Positions 14,249 through 22,884 of a DNA stretch of 64,000 nucleotides are shown here, in pieces. Where the stretch lies: positions 22,758 through 86,757 of IMG/VR virus record IMGVR_UViG_3300036861_000805; one strand, 5' to 3'. Below the pieces are notes generated by a model. That model made no database searches, had not been told where the DNA came from, and saw nothing but the letters and a program-made list of their open reading frames with translations. The position numbers were made by a program, and so were the translations under genes. The DNA comes from a virus. Position 1 is the first letter of the stretch; every line of letters begins with the position of its first letter.

Positions 14249-14853
14249 AGGACGTACTCACCGAGGTAGTCCACGCCCGGCCAATCGGCCCACTGTGCAT
14301 AGGACGGAGCCGGTTTGCCTTCGACCGGATAAACCCCGAAGACGGGCTGCGAGGTCGGCCATCCGAGATCACGCGCGATCCGATCCATGCTGTCGGGAGT
14401 CGCGTTTGGGTTCTCGTTCAGATACGCCTCCACGAGACACGTGAAGCCCGCGTCGATAAGCGGCCGCGCCGCCTCGCGCGACTGCAGGGGCGTGTTGAAG
14501 TTCGTGCAGATGGCGAGCGGACACGAGGGAAGCGATCCACCCCCAGCGCCCTTGATGACGTTCATGATGCCTTCGTAGTCTCCCGGACCTTCGAGCTCGG
14601 CGATCGCGAGATCGGCGTTCCCCGGTGTCTTGTAGATACTCCCGCCCTCCGTGAACCAACACCCCGCGAGAATGCCGCGCGCGTGGAAAGCGGCCACGTA
14701 TTCGTTCCAGATCGAGCGGTTGTAGGCCTCCGTCGCAGGGTCGTCCAGCTCAAGCACGACCCATTCGTAGCCCTTCTGCTGAGCGAGCGCCGCCGTCTCG
14801 GCTAGTGAGTGGCGGCCGGAGGTATAACCCTTCATCGGCCCCCACGCGAGCAT
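14245..14853 (-). CDS. TIM-barrel protein, glycoside hydrolase-like
   Basis: 202 residues. Repeating strand-helix units (WVVLELDD, GILAGCWF, PLAICTNF, FTCLVEAYLNE, PVFGVYP) look like a TIM barrel, as in phage GH25-type muramidases and related glycosidases. Acidic residues at strand ends (ELDD, EAYLNE) could be catalytic. It overlaps the peptidase gene by 4 nt, so both probably act on the host wall. The exact substrate is unknown. Confidence 0.45.
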   Translation of the reverse strand: MLAWGPMKGYTSGRHSLAETAALAQQKGYEWVVLELDDPATEAYNRSIWNEYVAAFHARGILAGCWFTEGGSIYKTPGNADLAIAELEGPGDYEGIMNVIKGAGGGSLPSCPLAICTNFNTPLQSREAARPLIDAGFTCLVEAYLNENPNATPDSMDRIARDLGWPTSQPVFGVYPVEGKPAPSYAQWADWPGVDYLGEYVL

Positions 14854-14860
14854 TACGCCT

Positions 14861-15184
14861 CTACGGAAAGGGGCGGGAGGGCGGCGCCTCCTTCAACGCC
14901 GCGATCTCTGCTCGCATTTCGATGATGGCCTGCCCGTGTGCGTCGACGTCCCGCTTGATCGCGTCCGTGAAGTCCGCGTTTGCCTTGACGACATCGCGCA
15001 GGCCAGTCACGTCGTATTCCTTCTCGCCGCCGACCCAGCGCTTCCACAGCGGTAGCTTCGACGTGAAGCCCTTGCCGAGCACCTTCTTCGAGAGGTCGTC
15101 GATGCGTACCACGAGCGCGTTCATGTCCGCGCCGGTGGGCGGCTGTGTCGGCTTAGCGCTTGCCTGAAGCTTCTTCTTCGGCAC
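14861..15184 (-). CDS. Small helical protein of the lysis block
   Basis: 107 residues, probably from GTG. A Lys/Pro-rich start is followed by helical segments with heptad spacing (MNALVVRIDDLSKKVL and IIEMRAEIAALKE). The look is of a coiled-coil protein. No enzymatic motif. The 59-nt gap upstream holds nothing else recognisable. Confidence 0.5.
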   Translation of the reverse strand: MPKKKLQASAKPTQPPTGADMNALVVRIDDLSKKVLGKGFTSKLPLWKRWVGGEKEYDVTGLRDVVKANADFTDAIKRDVDAHGQAIIEMRAEIAALKEAPPSRPFP

Positions 15185-15243
15185 GAGGAGAAGAGTAGTC
15201 CTAGTTCAGGACGACGATGGAGGGCACGTCATGCTTATGTGCC

Positions 15244-15927
15244 CTACTTCGACTTGCAGGGTGGCGGCTTCCCGTTCGTACAGGGCTTCGGCGAGGGTGG
15301 GTTGGGCGGCTCCGGTGTCCCCGGAGGGCCCGGGTTTCCCGGCGGCCCCGGCGGCCCGGGTGTCCCCGGCGGCCCCTGACCCTCGGCCCCCGGCGGGCCC
15401 TGTGGTCCCGCTGGTCCTGTCGGCCCGGCCGGTCCTGCGGCGCCCGCTGGCCCCTGTACCCCCCTGCAGATCATCGGGTGCGCCAGGCAGAAAGTGCGAA
15501 TGGCGACCGCGAGCTCGCGTTCTGTTGGAGCGCGTCCTACCGCACCGGTCGTACCCATGCGCCCTCGGCAGGGATCGCTGGCGCTGTTGCAGAAGACCGT
15601 GATGGCGCGTACTAGCTGCGCCCGCGTCGGATCGGGCCCGCGTGCTCCTTGCGGACCTGCCGGCCCGCGCGCCCCGACTTCCCCCGGCTTCACTTTCTTG
15701 GCGGCAAAGCGGCGCTCGAGCGCGTCGATACAGGCTTTCTCCCTCAGTCCTGCGCACACGCCTGTCCGAATGATCCGCTCGGTCGTCTGTACGCGCCGCT
15801 CCGTCTGCCACTGCTTATACGCACTCGCCGCCTGGGCGGTGGCTACGAGAACGAACAGCGCGACAATGACGATGCCTAGGGCATTGCGCGCTCGCATCTC
15901 TCCCTGCTCGAACTCAGGTGCGCTCAT
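15244..15927 (-). CDS. Membrane-anchored collagen-like protein
   Basis: 227 residues. One membrane helix ([18 protein letters not shown], near residues 16-33) is followed by a helical stretch with Cys residues and two collagen-like blocks: a short [13 protein letters not shown] and a long Pro-rich run of GPP/GPA/GTP triplets in the C-terminal third. It ends in a Cys/Lys-rich tail. Unlike the two fibre proteins, its triplets are Pro-rich rather than Thr-rich. It may stick out from the membrane or virion. Confidence 0.65.
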   Translation of the reverse strand: MSAPEFEQGEMRARNALGIVIVALFVLVATAQAASAYKQWQTERRVQTTERIIRTGVCAGLREKACIDALERRFAAKKVKPGEVGARGPAGPQGARGPDPTRAQLVRAITVFCNSASDPCRGRMGTTGAVGRAPTERELAVAIRTFCLAHPMICRGVQGPAGAAGPAGPTGPAGPQGPPGAEGQGPPGTPGPPGPPGNPGPPGTPEPPNPPSPKPCTNGKPPPCKSK

Positions 15928-16333
15928 TCGAACCTTTCAGGATCCGACGAATGACCTTTCTGTCGTGCCAATCAAGGGAGCTTTGAACCGCGACAAGCAG
16001 AGCGATGGCGATCAGTCCTGCCGTGATGATGAGCCCTACGGTACTCACGCGGGCTGGGCCTGGAATAGCTGGAGGCTGGAGCCCAGCGTAAAGACCGATC
16101 GAGACAACAATCACTGCCTGTGCGATCCGCAGAACCTCACGGCGCAAGTAGCCGCGCGCGAGCAAGTGCAAGTCCTCCGCTCCTAGCGCTCTCGCATAGC
16201 GGTAGTCCAACCAAAGCGCACGAACACGCAGGCTCGCGACGCAGAGAGCAAGGAGCCCTGCACCAAACCAGATCGCTTCGATCAGCGTCCAATCGCCCCA
16301 TTGCGGTATCTCGATCAAGGTCGTCGCCATCAT
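15914..16333 (-). CDS. Membrane protein
   Basis: 139 residues with about three membrane segments ([35 protein letters not shown] and [18 protein letters not shown]) and a basic C-terminus. It overlaps both neighbours and could be a second holin or a holin partner, given nearby small membrane proteins. No family recognised. Confidence 0.5.
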   Translation of the reverse strand: MMATTLIEIPQWGDWTLIEAIWFGAGLLALCVASLRVRALWLDYRYARALGAEDLHLLARGYLRREVLRIAQAVIVVSIGLYAGLQPPAIPGPARVSTVGLIITAGLIAIALLVAVQSSLDWHDRKVIRRILKGSNERT

Positions 16334-16497
16334 TCGCTCGCGCTTTTTCTGCGCCGGGGATCGAAGAGATCACGCTCCCGACGCAGATGCTCTACGCGGG
16401 CCAAGCGGCGCTCGTGGTCATGGAGCTGCTGCTCATGTTCAACGAGCCTCTTCTCAATTGCCTCGTCGCTGATGCGGCGCTTGCGTACTAGTCTCAT
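16330..16497 (-). CDS. 55-residue coiled-coil protein
   Basis: A short gene linked by ATGA and ATGATG overlaps to its neighbours. It is rich in Glu, Arg and His, with heptad-like KRLVEHEQQLHDHERRLARV, so a basic coiled coil. It sits between two membrane proteins and might pair with them. No family recognised. Confidence 0.5.
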   Translation of the reverse strand: MRLVRKRRISDEAIEKRLVEHEQQLHDHERRLARVEHLRRERDLFDPRRRKSASE

Positions 16498-16709
16498 CGT
16501 TTTCGCTCCGCAGCCTCCAGGGCCCTTTGCGCGATTTCAGCCTGTTTGTAGACAAGATCCATTGCTCGGTCTCGCTCGGCCAGCACTCTCCCGTGTGCGG
16601 CTCCGCTGACGATCCAGCCGCGGATGAAAGCGAGCGCAAAGAAGGCGAGAATTCCAAGCGCGCCCGCATTCGAGAGCCACTGAAGCAGTGGATCGGGCGT
16701 TTGTGCCAA
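16494..16709 (-). CDS. Small single-pass membrane protein
   Basis: 71 residues, probably from a TTG start. One membrane helix (AGALGILAFFALAFIRGWIV) is followed by a charged helix (ERDRAMDLVYKQAEIAQR). This shape is seen in phage holin-like and spanin-like proteins. The 96 nt upstream hold only a ribosome-binding-like GGGGAGG and a 13-codon frame, nothing convincing. Confidence 0.5.
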   Translation of the reverse strand: MAQTPDPLLQWLSNAGALGILAFFALAFIRGWIVSGAAHGRVLAERDRAMDLVYKQAEIAQRALEAAERKR

Positions 16710-16805
16710 CTCACTGATCAGGGCTTGTCTTTGACACCGGCTGCCTCCCCATTATCTCCCCGGAAGCGTATGCTCGCCTGCGGACGCCTCTAGTCGGGTT
16801 CGGGA

Positions 16806-17399
16806 TCAGCGGTTACTTGCGAAGACCCCATAGAAGCAATCGCCTACTGCTCCGTCCTCGTTGAGATGAGCCACGAACCCGGGGGCTCCAAGCCATTCCT
16901 CAAGTTGCTCTCGATGAAGTTCCTGGGGATGGCCTTCCCTCGCCGGCATGTTGAGCCACTCGAAGATTCTGATCGTCGCAGCGGCGGCTTTAGCTCGAGC
17001 AATGATTCGACCCGGATCTTTCGCATGGGTCAGCACGTTGTAGATCCAGGCGTCATCAAATGCTTGCCGCCCGGTGGTGCCGTTCTTGCTCGCAACGAAG
17101 TCCTCTCCCTCTTCGGATTTCAAGGCAACTCCATGAGCCTTGTAGCGAGCCTTCACCCAAGGCGGGTAGGGGGCGGGATCGACTACCAGCACCCGGCCAA
17201 AGTTCACGCACTTGAGAAGAAGCGAGACGGGCCCGCCGCCGATGTCAACGACAGAACGTCCGCCGAGATCGAAGGTCGGAGGATGCGCACAGTTCCAACT
17301 CGCGAGTAATCCCATGCGGGGCGCGTATGCGAGTTGCTTCTGCTCCTCATGAAAGCTATTGCAACAGTCCCCGAACCACTCAGCGTCGAACGAAGGCAA
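16806..17399 (-). CDS. SAM-dependent methyltransferase
   Basis: 197 residues from a TTG start. The S-adenosylmethionine motif I is VVDIGGGP at residues 50-57 and the acidic motif II is VLVVDP. The rest fits a class I fold, and a late IRIFEWLNMP segment resembles small-molecule methyltransferases. It sits beside a second methyltransferase and a glycosyltransferase, so a sugar or glycan is a likely substrate. It overlaps the next methyltransferase by 20 nt. Confidence 0.7.
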   Translation of the reverse strand: MPSFDAEWFGDCCNSFHEEQKQLAYAPRMGLLASWNCAHPPTFDLGGRSVVDIGGGPVSLLLKCVNFGRVLVVDPAPYPPWVKARYKAHGVALKSEEGEDFVASKNGTTGRQAFDDAWIYNVLTHAKDPGRIIARAKAAAATIRIFEWLNMPAREGHPQELHREQLEEWLGAPGFVAHLNEDGAVGDCFYGVFASNR

Positions 17400-17958
17400 G
17401 GCCGCTCCATCTCCAGTAGCCGTGCGGAACGAATTCCATCGTCTTGCGCGTCAGACGTTTGTCGTGACGGAAGCCGATCTCCGCCAGATGCTCGATCCAG
17501 TAGCCGTCATTCTTGCAATTGACGTGGTGGTGGCCGCCTTGCCCAGGTTGTCCATGCGTCATGAGCAGAATCTTCGCGGCCCGGAAAGTGGCGAAGAAGT
17601 TCGACATATAGCGCTCTTCGACGTGCTCCACGAATTCGCATGACCAGCAAAGATCGAACTCGCGGCCAGGGACGTAGGGGCCCTTCGTGTAGTCGTGCTG
17701 CACAATCCAGGGATCGCCTTGTGGCATACCCTCGACTCCGAGAACGTCGCAGCCGAGATCGCGGAAGTAGCGGAGCGCATGCCCCTCACCGCAGCCGACG
17801 TCGATCACGGAGCGGACCTTGCGACGCTTCACGATCCAGGACCACAGCTGCGGACAGTAGCTTCCGGCGTCTCCTCCGACGAGATAACCGCCGAGATGAC
17901 CAGCCTTGAGCATGTTGCTGACCATGATGGGCTTCCGAGGAGTTCCGAATTCACTCAC
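17380..17958 (-). CDS. SAM-dependent methyltransferase
   Basis: 192 residues from GTG behind AGAGGAGAAG. Motif I VIDVGCGEG is at residues 51-59, motif II GVEG follows, and FDLCWSCEFVEHV is the usual post-motif of small-molecule methyltransferases (UbiE-like). Neighbours are a second methyltransferase and a GT4 glycosyltransferase, so methylation of a sugar on a phage-made glycan is inferred. Confidence 0.75.
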   Translation of the reverse strand: MSEFGTPRKPIMVSNMLKAGHLGGYLVGGDAGSYCPQLWSWIVKRRKVRSVIDVGCGEGHALRYFRDLGCDVLGVEGMPQGDPWIVQHDYTKGPYVPGREFDLCWSCEFVEHVEERYMSNFFATFRAAKILLMTHGQPGQGGHHHVNCKNDGYWIEHLAEIGFRHDKRLTRKTMEFVPHGYWRWSGLAFVRR

Positions 17959-17970
17959 CGACTTCTCCTC

Positions 17971-19086
17971 TTACTCGAAGAATCCCGTCGCCCAGAGTGT
18001 GTCAAGTTGATCGAACCAACGCATGAACATCGAGCCGACAGCCTCAAGCGAGAACCGCGTAATCGCATAACTTCGGATCGCCTGTCGGTCGAGACTGACC
18101 ACCTCCTCGACTGCAGCTGCGCCCTGCTTGGGGGTGCGAAAGAGTCTCCCGCTGGCGGGACTAAGAAGTTCGGGGAAGGCCCCCCAGTCCGAAGCTACGA
18201 CCGGCGCACCGGCAAGCATGGCCTCGACGGCGACACCACCGAAGGGCTCGATGTACTTGGTGGGCACGAGTACGGCTGCGGCTTTGGCCATCAATTCCGC
18301 ACGTTCGGCGAAGTGCACTTCTCCCACGTATTCGAGATCGCCTGTGATCTCGTCCCCTTCGTAGTTCACGACCCTGCCCTTGCTCCACTCTCGAGCGCCA
18401 GGGCCCGCGATGATGAGCTTGCGTCCTGCACGTTCGGCGATCATGGCCGCGATGTCGACACCCTTACGCTGGATCACGCGGCCCATGTAGAGGAGATAAT
18501 CGCCGGGTTCGGCGAGGTAGAACTGCGCCGGCTCGAAGAAGTTCGGGATCACCTGGTGGTAAGCGGGGCCATCGGTGATTCGGCGCAACCCGTACACGTG
18601 GTGCATCCAGGCATAGCTCTCGAAAGCGGAGAAGGGACTCCAGAATCCCTCGTAGCCGATTCCGTATTCGACGCAGAGCGGGCCGCGCCGACAGTCATCT
18701 CCTGAGATCGCCTGCCCGATCGGCTGCTGCGTTCCGGTGATGAGGCATAGATAGTCGCGCTCGCGCATGCGTTCTCGGATCGCATCGATGGCCTTGACTG
18801 CGGGCTCTTGCCAGTACGGTAGGGCGGCGTCCCACTCGAAGGGTGTGCCCGCAGTGTTGAAGCCTTCCCCGAAACCCCAGCGCTCGCGGTCGGCTTGGGT
18901 CGTGATGACGACGTGCTCGGTCGCGCGGAAGTAGTCATCCGTGATGTCCGGTCCGTACGAGAAGACTTCGCAACCCTGATCGAGCATCATCGGACAGAAG
19001 CGATGGTGCTTCATGGTGTAGGCACAAGTCGAATGTTGCTCGGTCAGCGTTGTGTGCGGCAACGAGATGACATGCAGGCGTCTCAT
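17971..19086 (-). CDS. GT4 family glycosyltransferase
   Basis: 371 residues from ATG 19086, 13 nt behind the previous stop. The C-terminal half has the GT-B pattern of GT4 enzymes: LLYMGRVIQRKGVDIAAM, KLIIAGPG, LEYVGEV, then IEPFGGVAVEAMLAGAPVV and GAFPELL, with the EPFGG...E nucleotide-sugar signature. It probably moves a sugar from a nucleotide donor to a glycan or protein. Placement after tail genes and before two methyltransferases suggests virion decoration. A palindrome copy lies inside. Confidence 0.85.
   Translation of the reverse strand: MRRLHVISLPHTTLTEQHSTCAYTMKHHRFCPMMLDQGCEVFSYGPDITDDYFRATEHVVITTQADRERWGFGEGFNTAGTPFEWDAALPYWQEPAVKAIDAIRERMRERDYLCLITGTQQPIGQAISGDDCRRGPLCVEYGIGYEGFWSPFSAFESYAWMHHVYGLRRITDGPAYHQVIPNFFEPAQFYLAEPGDYLLYMGRVIQRKGVDIAAMIAERAGRKLIIAGPGAREWSKGRVVNYEGDEITGDLEYVGEVHFAERAELMAKAAAVLVPTKYIEPFGGVAVEAMLAGAPVVASDWGAFPELLSPASGRLFRTPKQGAAAVEEVVSLDRQAIRSYAITRFSLEAVGSMFMRWFDQLDTLWATGFFE
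18147..18160. repeat. 14-bp inverted repeat, copy 3
   Basis: TCCCGCTGGCGGGA inside the GT4 gene, where the minus strand encodes SPASGR. It is an exact match to the other four copies; the coding-frame context resembles copy 1 but differs from that of copy 5. Confidence 0.7.
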
Positions 19087-19099
19087 GCCCGCCAGCAGT

Positions 19100-19585
19100 T
19101 CAGCTGGCCCGGATGAAGCCCGCGGACAGATCGACGATGATGTCGTCCCCGTTCGGAACGGCGTAAGAGCCATTCACGATCAGATCATGGGCGCTGACAG
19201 GGACGAGGTTCGCATCCGTACCCGCCGTCGTGTCGTTGTCGTAGGCGATGAGCATCTGCGCCCAGATGTCACCCGCGGAGATGATCGCGAAGGTCTGCAC
19301 GGGGATCGCGATGGTGATCGAGTTCGTGGTGTCGTCGACCGTGTAGGCCGCGAGATCGACATCCGTCAACGTCTTGCGGCCGTACCCCACATTCGTGACC
19401 TCGTTCGTTGTGCCAGCCAGAACATCGGCGACGGTGTCCTTCGTCTTCAGGACTGAGGGCTGCTCGAGTCCAGACTCCGCGAGCACCAGCAGGATGAAGG
19501 CGCTGTTCGTGGGATCGTTGTTGTTGACGCGGTTGTAGAGCTCGACCTCGCGTCCCAGAGAGACATTCGCCTGCCACTGGGGCAT
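19100..19585 (-). CDS. Virion structural protein
   Basis: 161 residues, beta-rich, with alternating Thr, Val and Asn runs (TNEVTNVGYGRKTLT; TTNSITIAIPVQTFAI) typical of phage tail proteins. I recognise similar proteins among actinophage minor structural genes. It overlaps the preceding 50-residue gene by 1 nt. Exact position in the tail is unknown. Confidence 0.55.
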   Translation of the reverse strand: MPQWQANVSLGREVELYNRVNNNDPTNSAFILLVLAESGLEQPSVLKTKDTVADVLAGTTNEVTNVGYGRKTLTDVDLAAYTVDDTTNSITIAIPVQTFAIISAGDIWAQMLIAYDNDTTAGTDANLVPVSAHDLIVNGSYAVPNGDDIIVDLSAGFIRAS

Positions 19586-19737
19586 TACTTCACCGGCCTG
19601 GGCGTGATCGTCTGCGGGCCCTTGATCGTGACCTTGGCGGGTAGCACAGTGCGCCTGGTTAGAACGAGCTCGGGCCGCATCTGCTGTTCGTTGCCGCTGC
19701 GAGTTACGGTAGCCTCAAGAACTTCGCTCTTGGACAC
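19585..19737 (-). CDS. 50-residue hypothetical protein
   Basis: A short GTG-started gene filling the gap between two structural genes, with a TAATG junction to the next. It is basic and beta-like (MRPELVLTRRTVLPAKVTI), ending TPRPVK. It may be a small tail accessory part. No family recognised. Confidence 0.5.
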   Translation of the reverse strand: MSKSEVLEATVTRSGNEQQMRPELVLTRRTVLPAKVTIKGPQTITPRPVK

Positions 19738-19746
19738 GTCAGGATC

Positions 19747-21072
19747 CTAGACTCCGTCACGGACGCCGTCGAAGCCTCTGAGACCTCTACCGAAGCCGAG
19801 CCCAGCTCGCCGATCCGCATATCTCCAGTTCATGCCCACGATGGGCTGGAAATCCTCGCCCACCAACTCCGTTACCGTGCCACGATCGCGTGCGCTGTCG
19901 TGCGCGAGCCCGCCCGACTGCCGCTGGAAGCTGCCGAAGGCCTGTGAGTGCCGGTTACCTGCAGTCTGCGGATGACGAAACGGCGGCGCGTCCACATCCT
20001 GGAATGAGACGACGCCTTGGTTGAGGGCTGCATCGCAGACCCCGAAGCCGATGGACGAGCCGTTCGTCGCTGGACTGTACTCCGTTTCCGCGGACTCGTG
20101 GGCCAGATCGTTGGCGAAGAACACCAGTCCGCGCGGCAGGTACGGCGTCGTGACGCTGCCCGTCTGGCCGCTCGTGTGGTGGTAGACCCAGCGCCCGACG
20201 GCGGCATCCTCGAAGGCCATCCACGCGTACTGTCGCGCGATGCTCCCCTCAACCTTCGTGAAGTTGAGCGTGAAGCCGTCGGCATCCATGGAGTCCAGCT
20301 CGGCTGTCACCTGCAAAACGGGGTGATAGTCGGTCACGCCAGGGATGGGAGCGAAGACGTTTGCATCGCGGGTCATGGCGATGCACTTATCGCCCTGGGC
20401 GATCTGGTTCGTGTAGACGTCACCTGAAAGTGAGCCGCACCAGATACTGAACTGGTTATTGGCGTCGTCGGCCGCACCGATCATCACCCGCGCCATGCTC
20501 GCGTCCGCGATCTCCAGCGTCGTCACTTGCGTCGTTACGAACAACACCGCCCCAGGCGTGAAGCCAAGGCCGCTGATGGACTGCAAGCCGGGAGCGCTCG
20601 GTGACAACTCAACGCCGCAGTCGTAGCCACCCTGCCCGGCGAGCGCCAGGTAGAGCACATCTAGGTCGAAAGGCAGCGGGTTCGGCACATTGAAGGCGAA
20701 ACCATCATCCGCGAAGCCGTTGAAGTCGGCCAGCTCGGGCAAGATCTGAAGCTCGCTGAGCCAAGCGCTGCGCTGCGTCGTCGTGAGATAGGGATGGAAG
20801 ACCTTGGCCCCAAACTGATGCCCCCTGGCTGCCCCGCCGAGGAAGAAATAGTTGGAGGCCGCGACACCGTTGCCCGGATAGTGCGCAGTGACGATCAGGG
20901 CCTCCGGGCGAAAGGCGAGACCCGTCTGCGCCGGGTAGCTCTCCTCCGGCAACGCACTGCTGAGAGTAATGACGCCAGCCGCCGACTGCCGCTCGCTTCC
21001 CATGAGTGCGAGCCAGTGGCGATAGCGGTCGGCGTTCGAGGCATTGACTGCCGTGTACTCGAAGCCACTCAT
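19747..21072 (-). CDS. Tail or virion surface protein
   Basis: 441 residues from ATG 21072, in an ATGA overlap with the previous gene; upstream in-frame codons look like shadow. The sequence is beta-rich with two related-looking units (SALPEESYPAQTG... and LSPSAPGLQSISGLGFTPG...), as in phage receptor-binding or decoration proteins. The C-terminus is Gly/Arg-rich and probably disordered. No enzyme motif. Confidence 0.5.
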   Translation of the reverse strand: MSGFEYTAVNASNADRYRHWLALMGSERQSAAGVITLSSALPEESYPAQTGLAFRPEALIVTAHYPGNGVAASNYFFLGGAARGHQFGAKVFHPYLTTTQRSAWLSELQILPELADFNGFADDGFAFNVPNPLPFDLDVLYLALAGQGGYDCGVELSPSAPGLQSISGLGFTPGAVLFVTTQVTTLEIADASMARVMIGAADDANNQFSIWCGSLSGDVYTNQIAQGDKCIAMTRDANVFAPIPGVTDYHPVLQVTAELDSMDADGFTLNFTKVEGSIARQYAWMAFEDAAVGRWVYHHTSGQTGSVTTPYLPRGLVFFANDLAHESAETEYSPATNGSSIGFGVCDAALNQGVVSFQDVDAPPFRHPQTAGNRHSQAFGSFQRQSGGLAHDSARDRGTVTELVGEDFQPIVGMNWRYADRRAGLGFGRGLRGFDGVRDGV

Positions 21073-21842
21073 CCGATGATCGTCCCGAAGGTGTAGCCGG
21101 CGGCGGAAATGTTCTCCATGACTACCTCGACAGGTACCTGACTCACGCGCGCCTTTCCAGTTGTCGGCGAGACAACCGCCTCCGTCGGTCCCTGCGACAG
21201 TCGCGCCCGCGTATTTGCGGTATAGACGGCAACCGTCCACATCATGTTCTGGACCGCAACGGAGACCGCCCACGTACCGGGATCTTCCGTCCCGTCGTCG
21301 CTAGTCACCTGTTTCGATGCGCCGAGCACGCCGATGATCGCACCTGAAGCGGTGCCGACGAACAAGGTCGCATTGGAGTAGCCGCTTGGCCCCGATGTCA
21401 GGGTGGCTGAACGATCGAAGCCTCCGACTGAGAGCCAAAGAACGTCATAACCCGATCGAAGCGCATCGAGAGAGGGAGAATTTGGGTTGGCATTGGCGCT
21501 GTTCGATGCGGGCGTCCCGATTACAAGCGAGTCGCCCCCCGTGATGCGGTAGCAGAGGGCGACGATGGGCCGCGACGTCCCGAGTGTGACGGTGATCGTC
21601 GCACCCTCGGTCCCATCGGCGATTCGCCAGGCGCAAGATTGCGTGTCGTCCGAGGCATCGAGACTTGTCTCGTCTAGCTCCGTCCATCCAGCCGGCCAGG
21701 AGATTGTGGTTCCGGCTGTGGCACGGACGACAGCAAAAAGAATGTCGCCAGAGGAGATGCTCCCCGGAAGGTTGACCGCTTGACTCAGACTCCCAGTGGG
21801 CTGATCGGTCGTCGCTCGAGCGGCATCTACCGGAGCGGCCAT
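21069..21842 (-). CDS. Beta-rich tail protein, paralogue of the 33976 gene
   Basis: 257 residues with a beta-sandwich look: GSISSGDILFAVVRATAG, WPAGWTELDET, CYRITGGDS, and a tail repeat RLSQGPTEAVV/RVSQVPVEVV. The order matches the protein at 33976-34755 (GDLIVIIAASSG, LHVYRLSGM), so both likely share a fold used in tail tips or decoration. Function beyond that is unknown. Confidence 0.5.
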   Translation of the reverse strand: MAAPVDAARATTDQPTGSLSQAVNLPGSISSGDILFAVVRATAGTTISWPAGWTELDETSLDASDDTQSCAWRIADGTEGATITVTLGTSRPIVALCYRITGGDSLVIGTPASNSANANPNSPSLDALRSGYDVLWLSVGGFDRSATLTSGPSGYSNATLFVGTASGAIIGVLGASKQVTSDDGTEDPGTWAVSVAVQNMMWTVAVYTANTRARLSQGPTEAVVSPTTGKARVSQVPVEVVMENISAAGYTFGTIIG

Positions 21843-21846
21843 CTAA

Positions 21847-22881
21847 CTAGACAGAAACCTTCGCACCGAATTCAGCGCTGTTCACGTCACTGATTGACCA
21901 CGCCCCTCCACCCGGCTTCGTCTCACGAATATCCGGGTAGTAGGAATAGCCGACGCTAAGCGCCTTGTCCGAGCTGTCAACCTCCGTTCCCGCAAGCCTT
22001 GCGACACTGACGATCGAGCGTGTGCCCGCATCTGTCTTAGCGGCGTAGGGAAGCGGTTGCACACCGAATACCGTTCCGGCAGTCGGGGTCAGATTGGTCA
22101 TGGCGTAGGTGTCCTTGTCGCCAACGTCAGGAGATTCGACGTAATCCGTGTCGCTGTTCGGCGTAGCCTCGTCGACGAGCAGGTAATTGTCCGTCGAGTT
22201 GCCATCTGATCCATCGAACTGGCTGGAATTGCCGTTGCCGTTCGGGAAGAGAGCCTCGACGCGGACGTCTCCGAGAAAGCTGTTTGTCGGCGAGCCCCCG
22301 GTGCCGTCGCAGAGATAAAGATCGTCGAAAAACCAGGTACTCTGCGCTCCCCCAGAGGATGCTCCCGCCGCATAGAGCCGGAGACGGTCGGCACTTGCGT
22401 TTGCCGCGTTCCGCGTATCTCCGGAGAAGTTGATGTCGGTGACTCCGTTCACCTTGACGATCGCCACACCGTTGACATCATCGATAATGACCTTCATTTC
22501 TATGTAGTACCAAGTGTTCAGGGAGAGCGGAATCGTGCCGGTCGCGAGCACAGTTCCGTTCCGCGTTGCTTGGAGGAAGGTTCCGTTGAAGCGGAGATCG
22601 ACGTGGAGTGTGCCGCCGTCGAAGAAGCCGAACAGTCCGCCAGGGTTGGTGCCCGGCGAGCCGAAGTCGGAAGACGTAAGCGCCGCGCCGACGATCCAGG
22701 TCGCTTGCGCGTTGAGGACTTTGATGAGACTCCCGTTGCTCTGTAGCTGCAGTCGGCTACCGCCAAGTCGTCCCGCTCCGACTACTGCCGGGGCTCCGCC
22801 GGAGGTACCCGCAGAAGTCCATTTCTGTGCGAGTTGAGCGGTCGCATAATGATCCCACCCGTCGATAAAACGAAGCGCCAT
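21847..22881 (-). CDS. LamG-like tail protein
   Basis: 344 residues. The first 200 look like a concanavalin/LamG fold (LRFIDGWDHYATAQL; LNTWYYIEMKVIIDD; GVAIVKVNGV), often used for glycan binding on phage tails. The rest is Asp/Asn-rich and beta (GDVRVEALFPNGNGNSSQ), a pattern familiar from actinophage tail proteins. It could bind host surface sugars. Confidence 0.6.
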   Translation of the reverse strand: MALRFIDGWDHYATAQLAQKWTSAGTSGGAPAVVGAGRLGGSRLQLQSNGSLIKVLNAQATWIVGAALTSSDFGSPGTNPGGLFGFFDGGTLHVDLRFNGTFLQATRNGTVLATGTIPLSLNTWYYIEMKVIIDDVNGVAIVKVNGVTDINFSGDTRNAANASADRLRLYAAGASSGGAQSTWFFDDLYLCDGTGGSPTNSFLGDVRVEALFPNGNGNSSQFDGSDGNSTDNYLLVDEATPNSDTDYVESPDVGDKDTYAMTNLTPTAGTVFGVQPLPYAAKTDAGTRSIVSVARLAGTEVDSSDKALSVGYSYYPDIRETKPGGGAWSISDVNSAEFGAKVSV

Positions 22882-22884
22882 TTA

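Noticed and set aside
17695-18705. 336-codon plus-strand frame opposite the GT4 and methyltransferase genes
   Set aside because: The minus strand carries clear GT4 and SAM motifs over the same span; the plus frame shows none.
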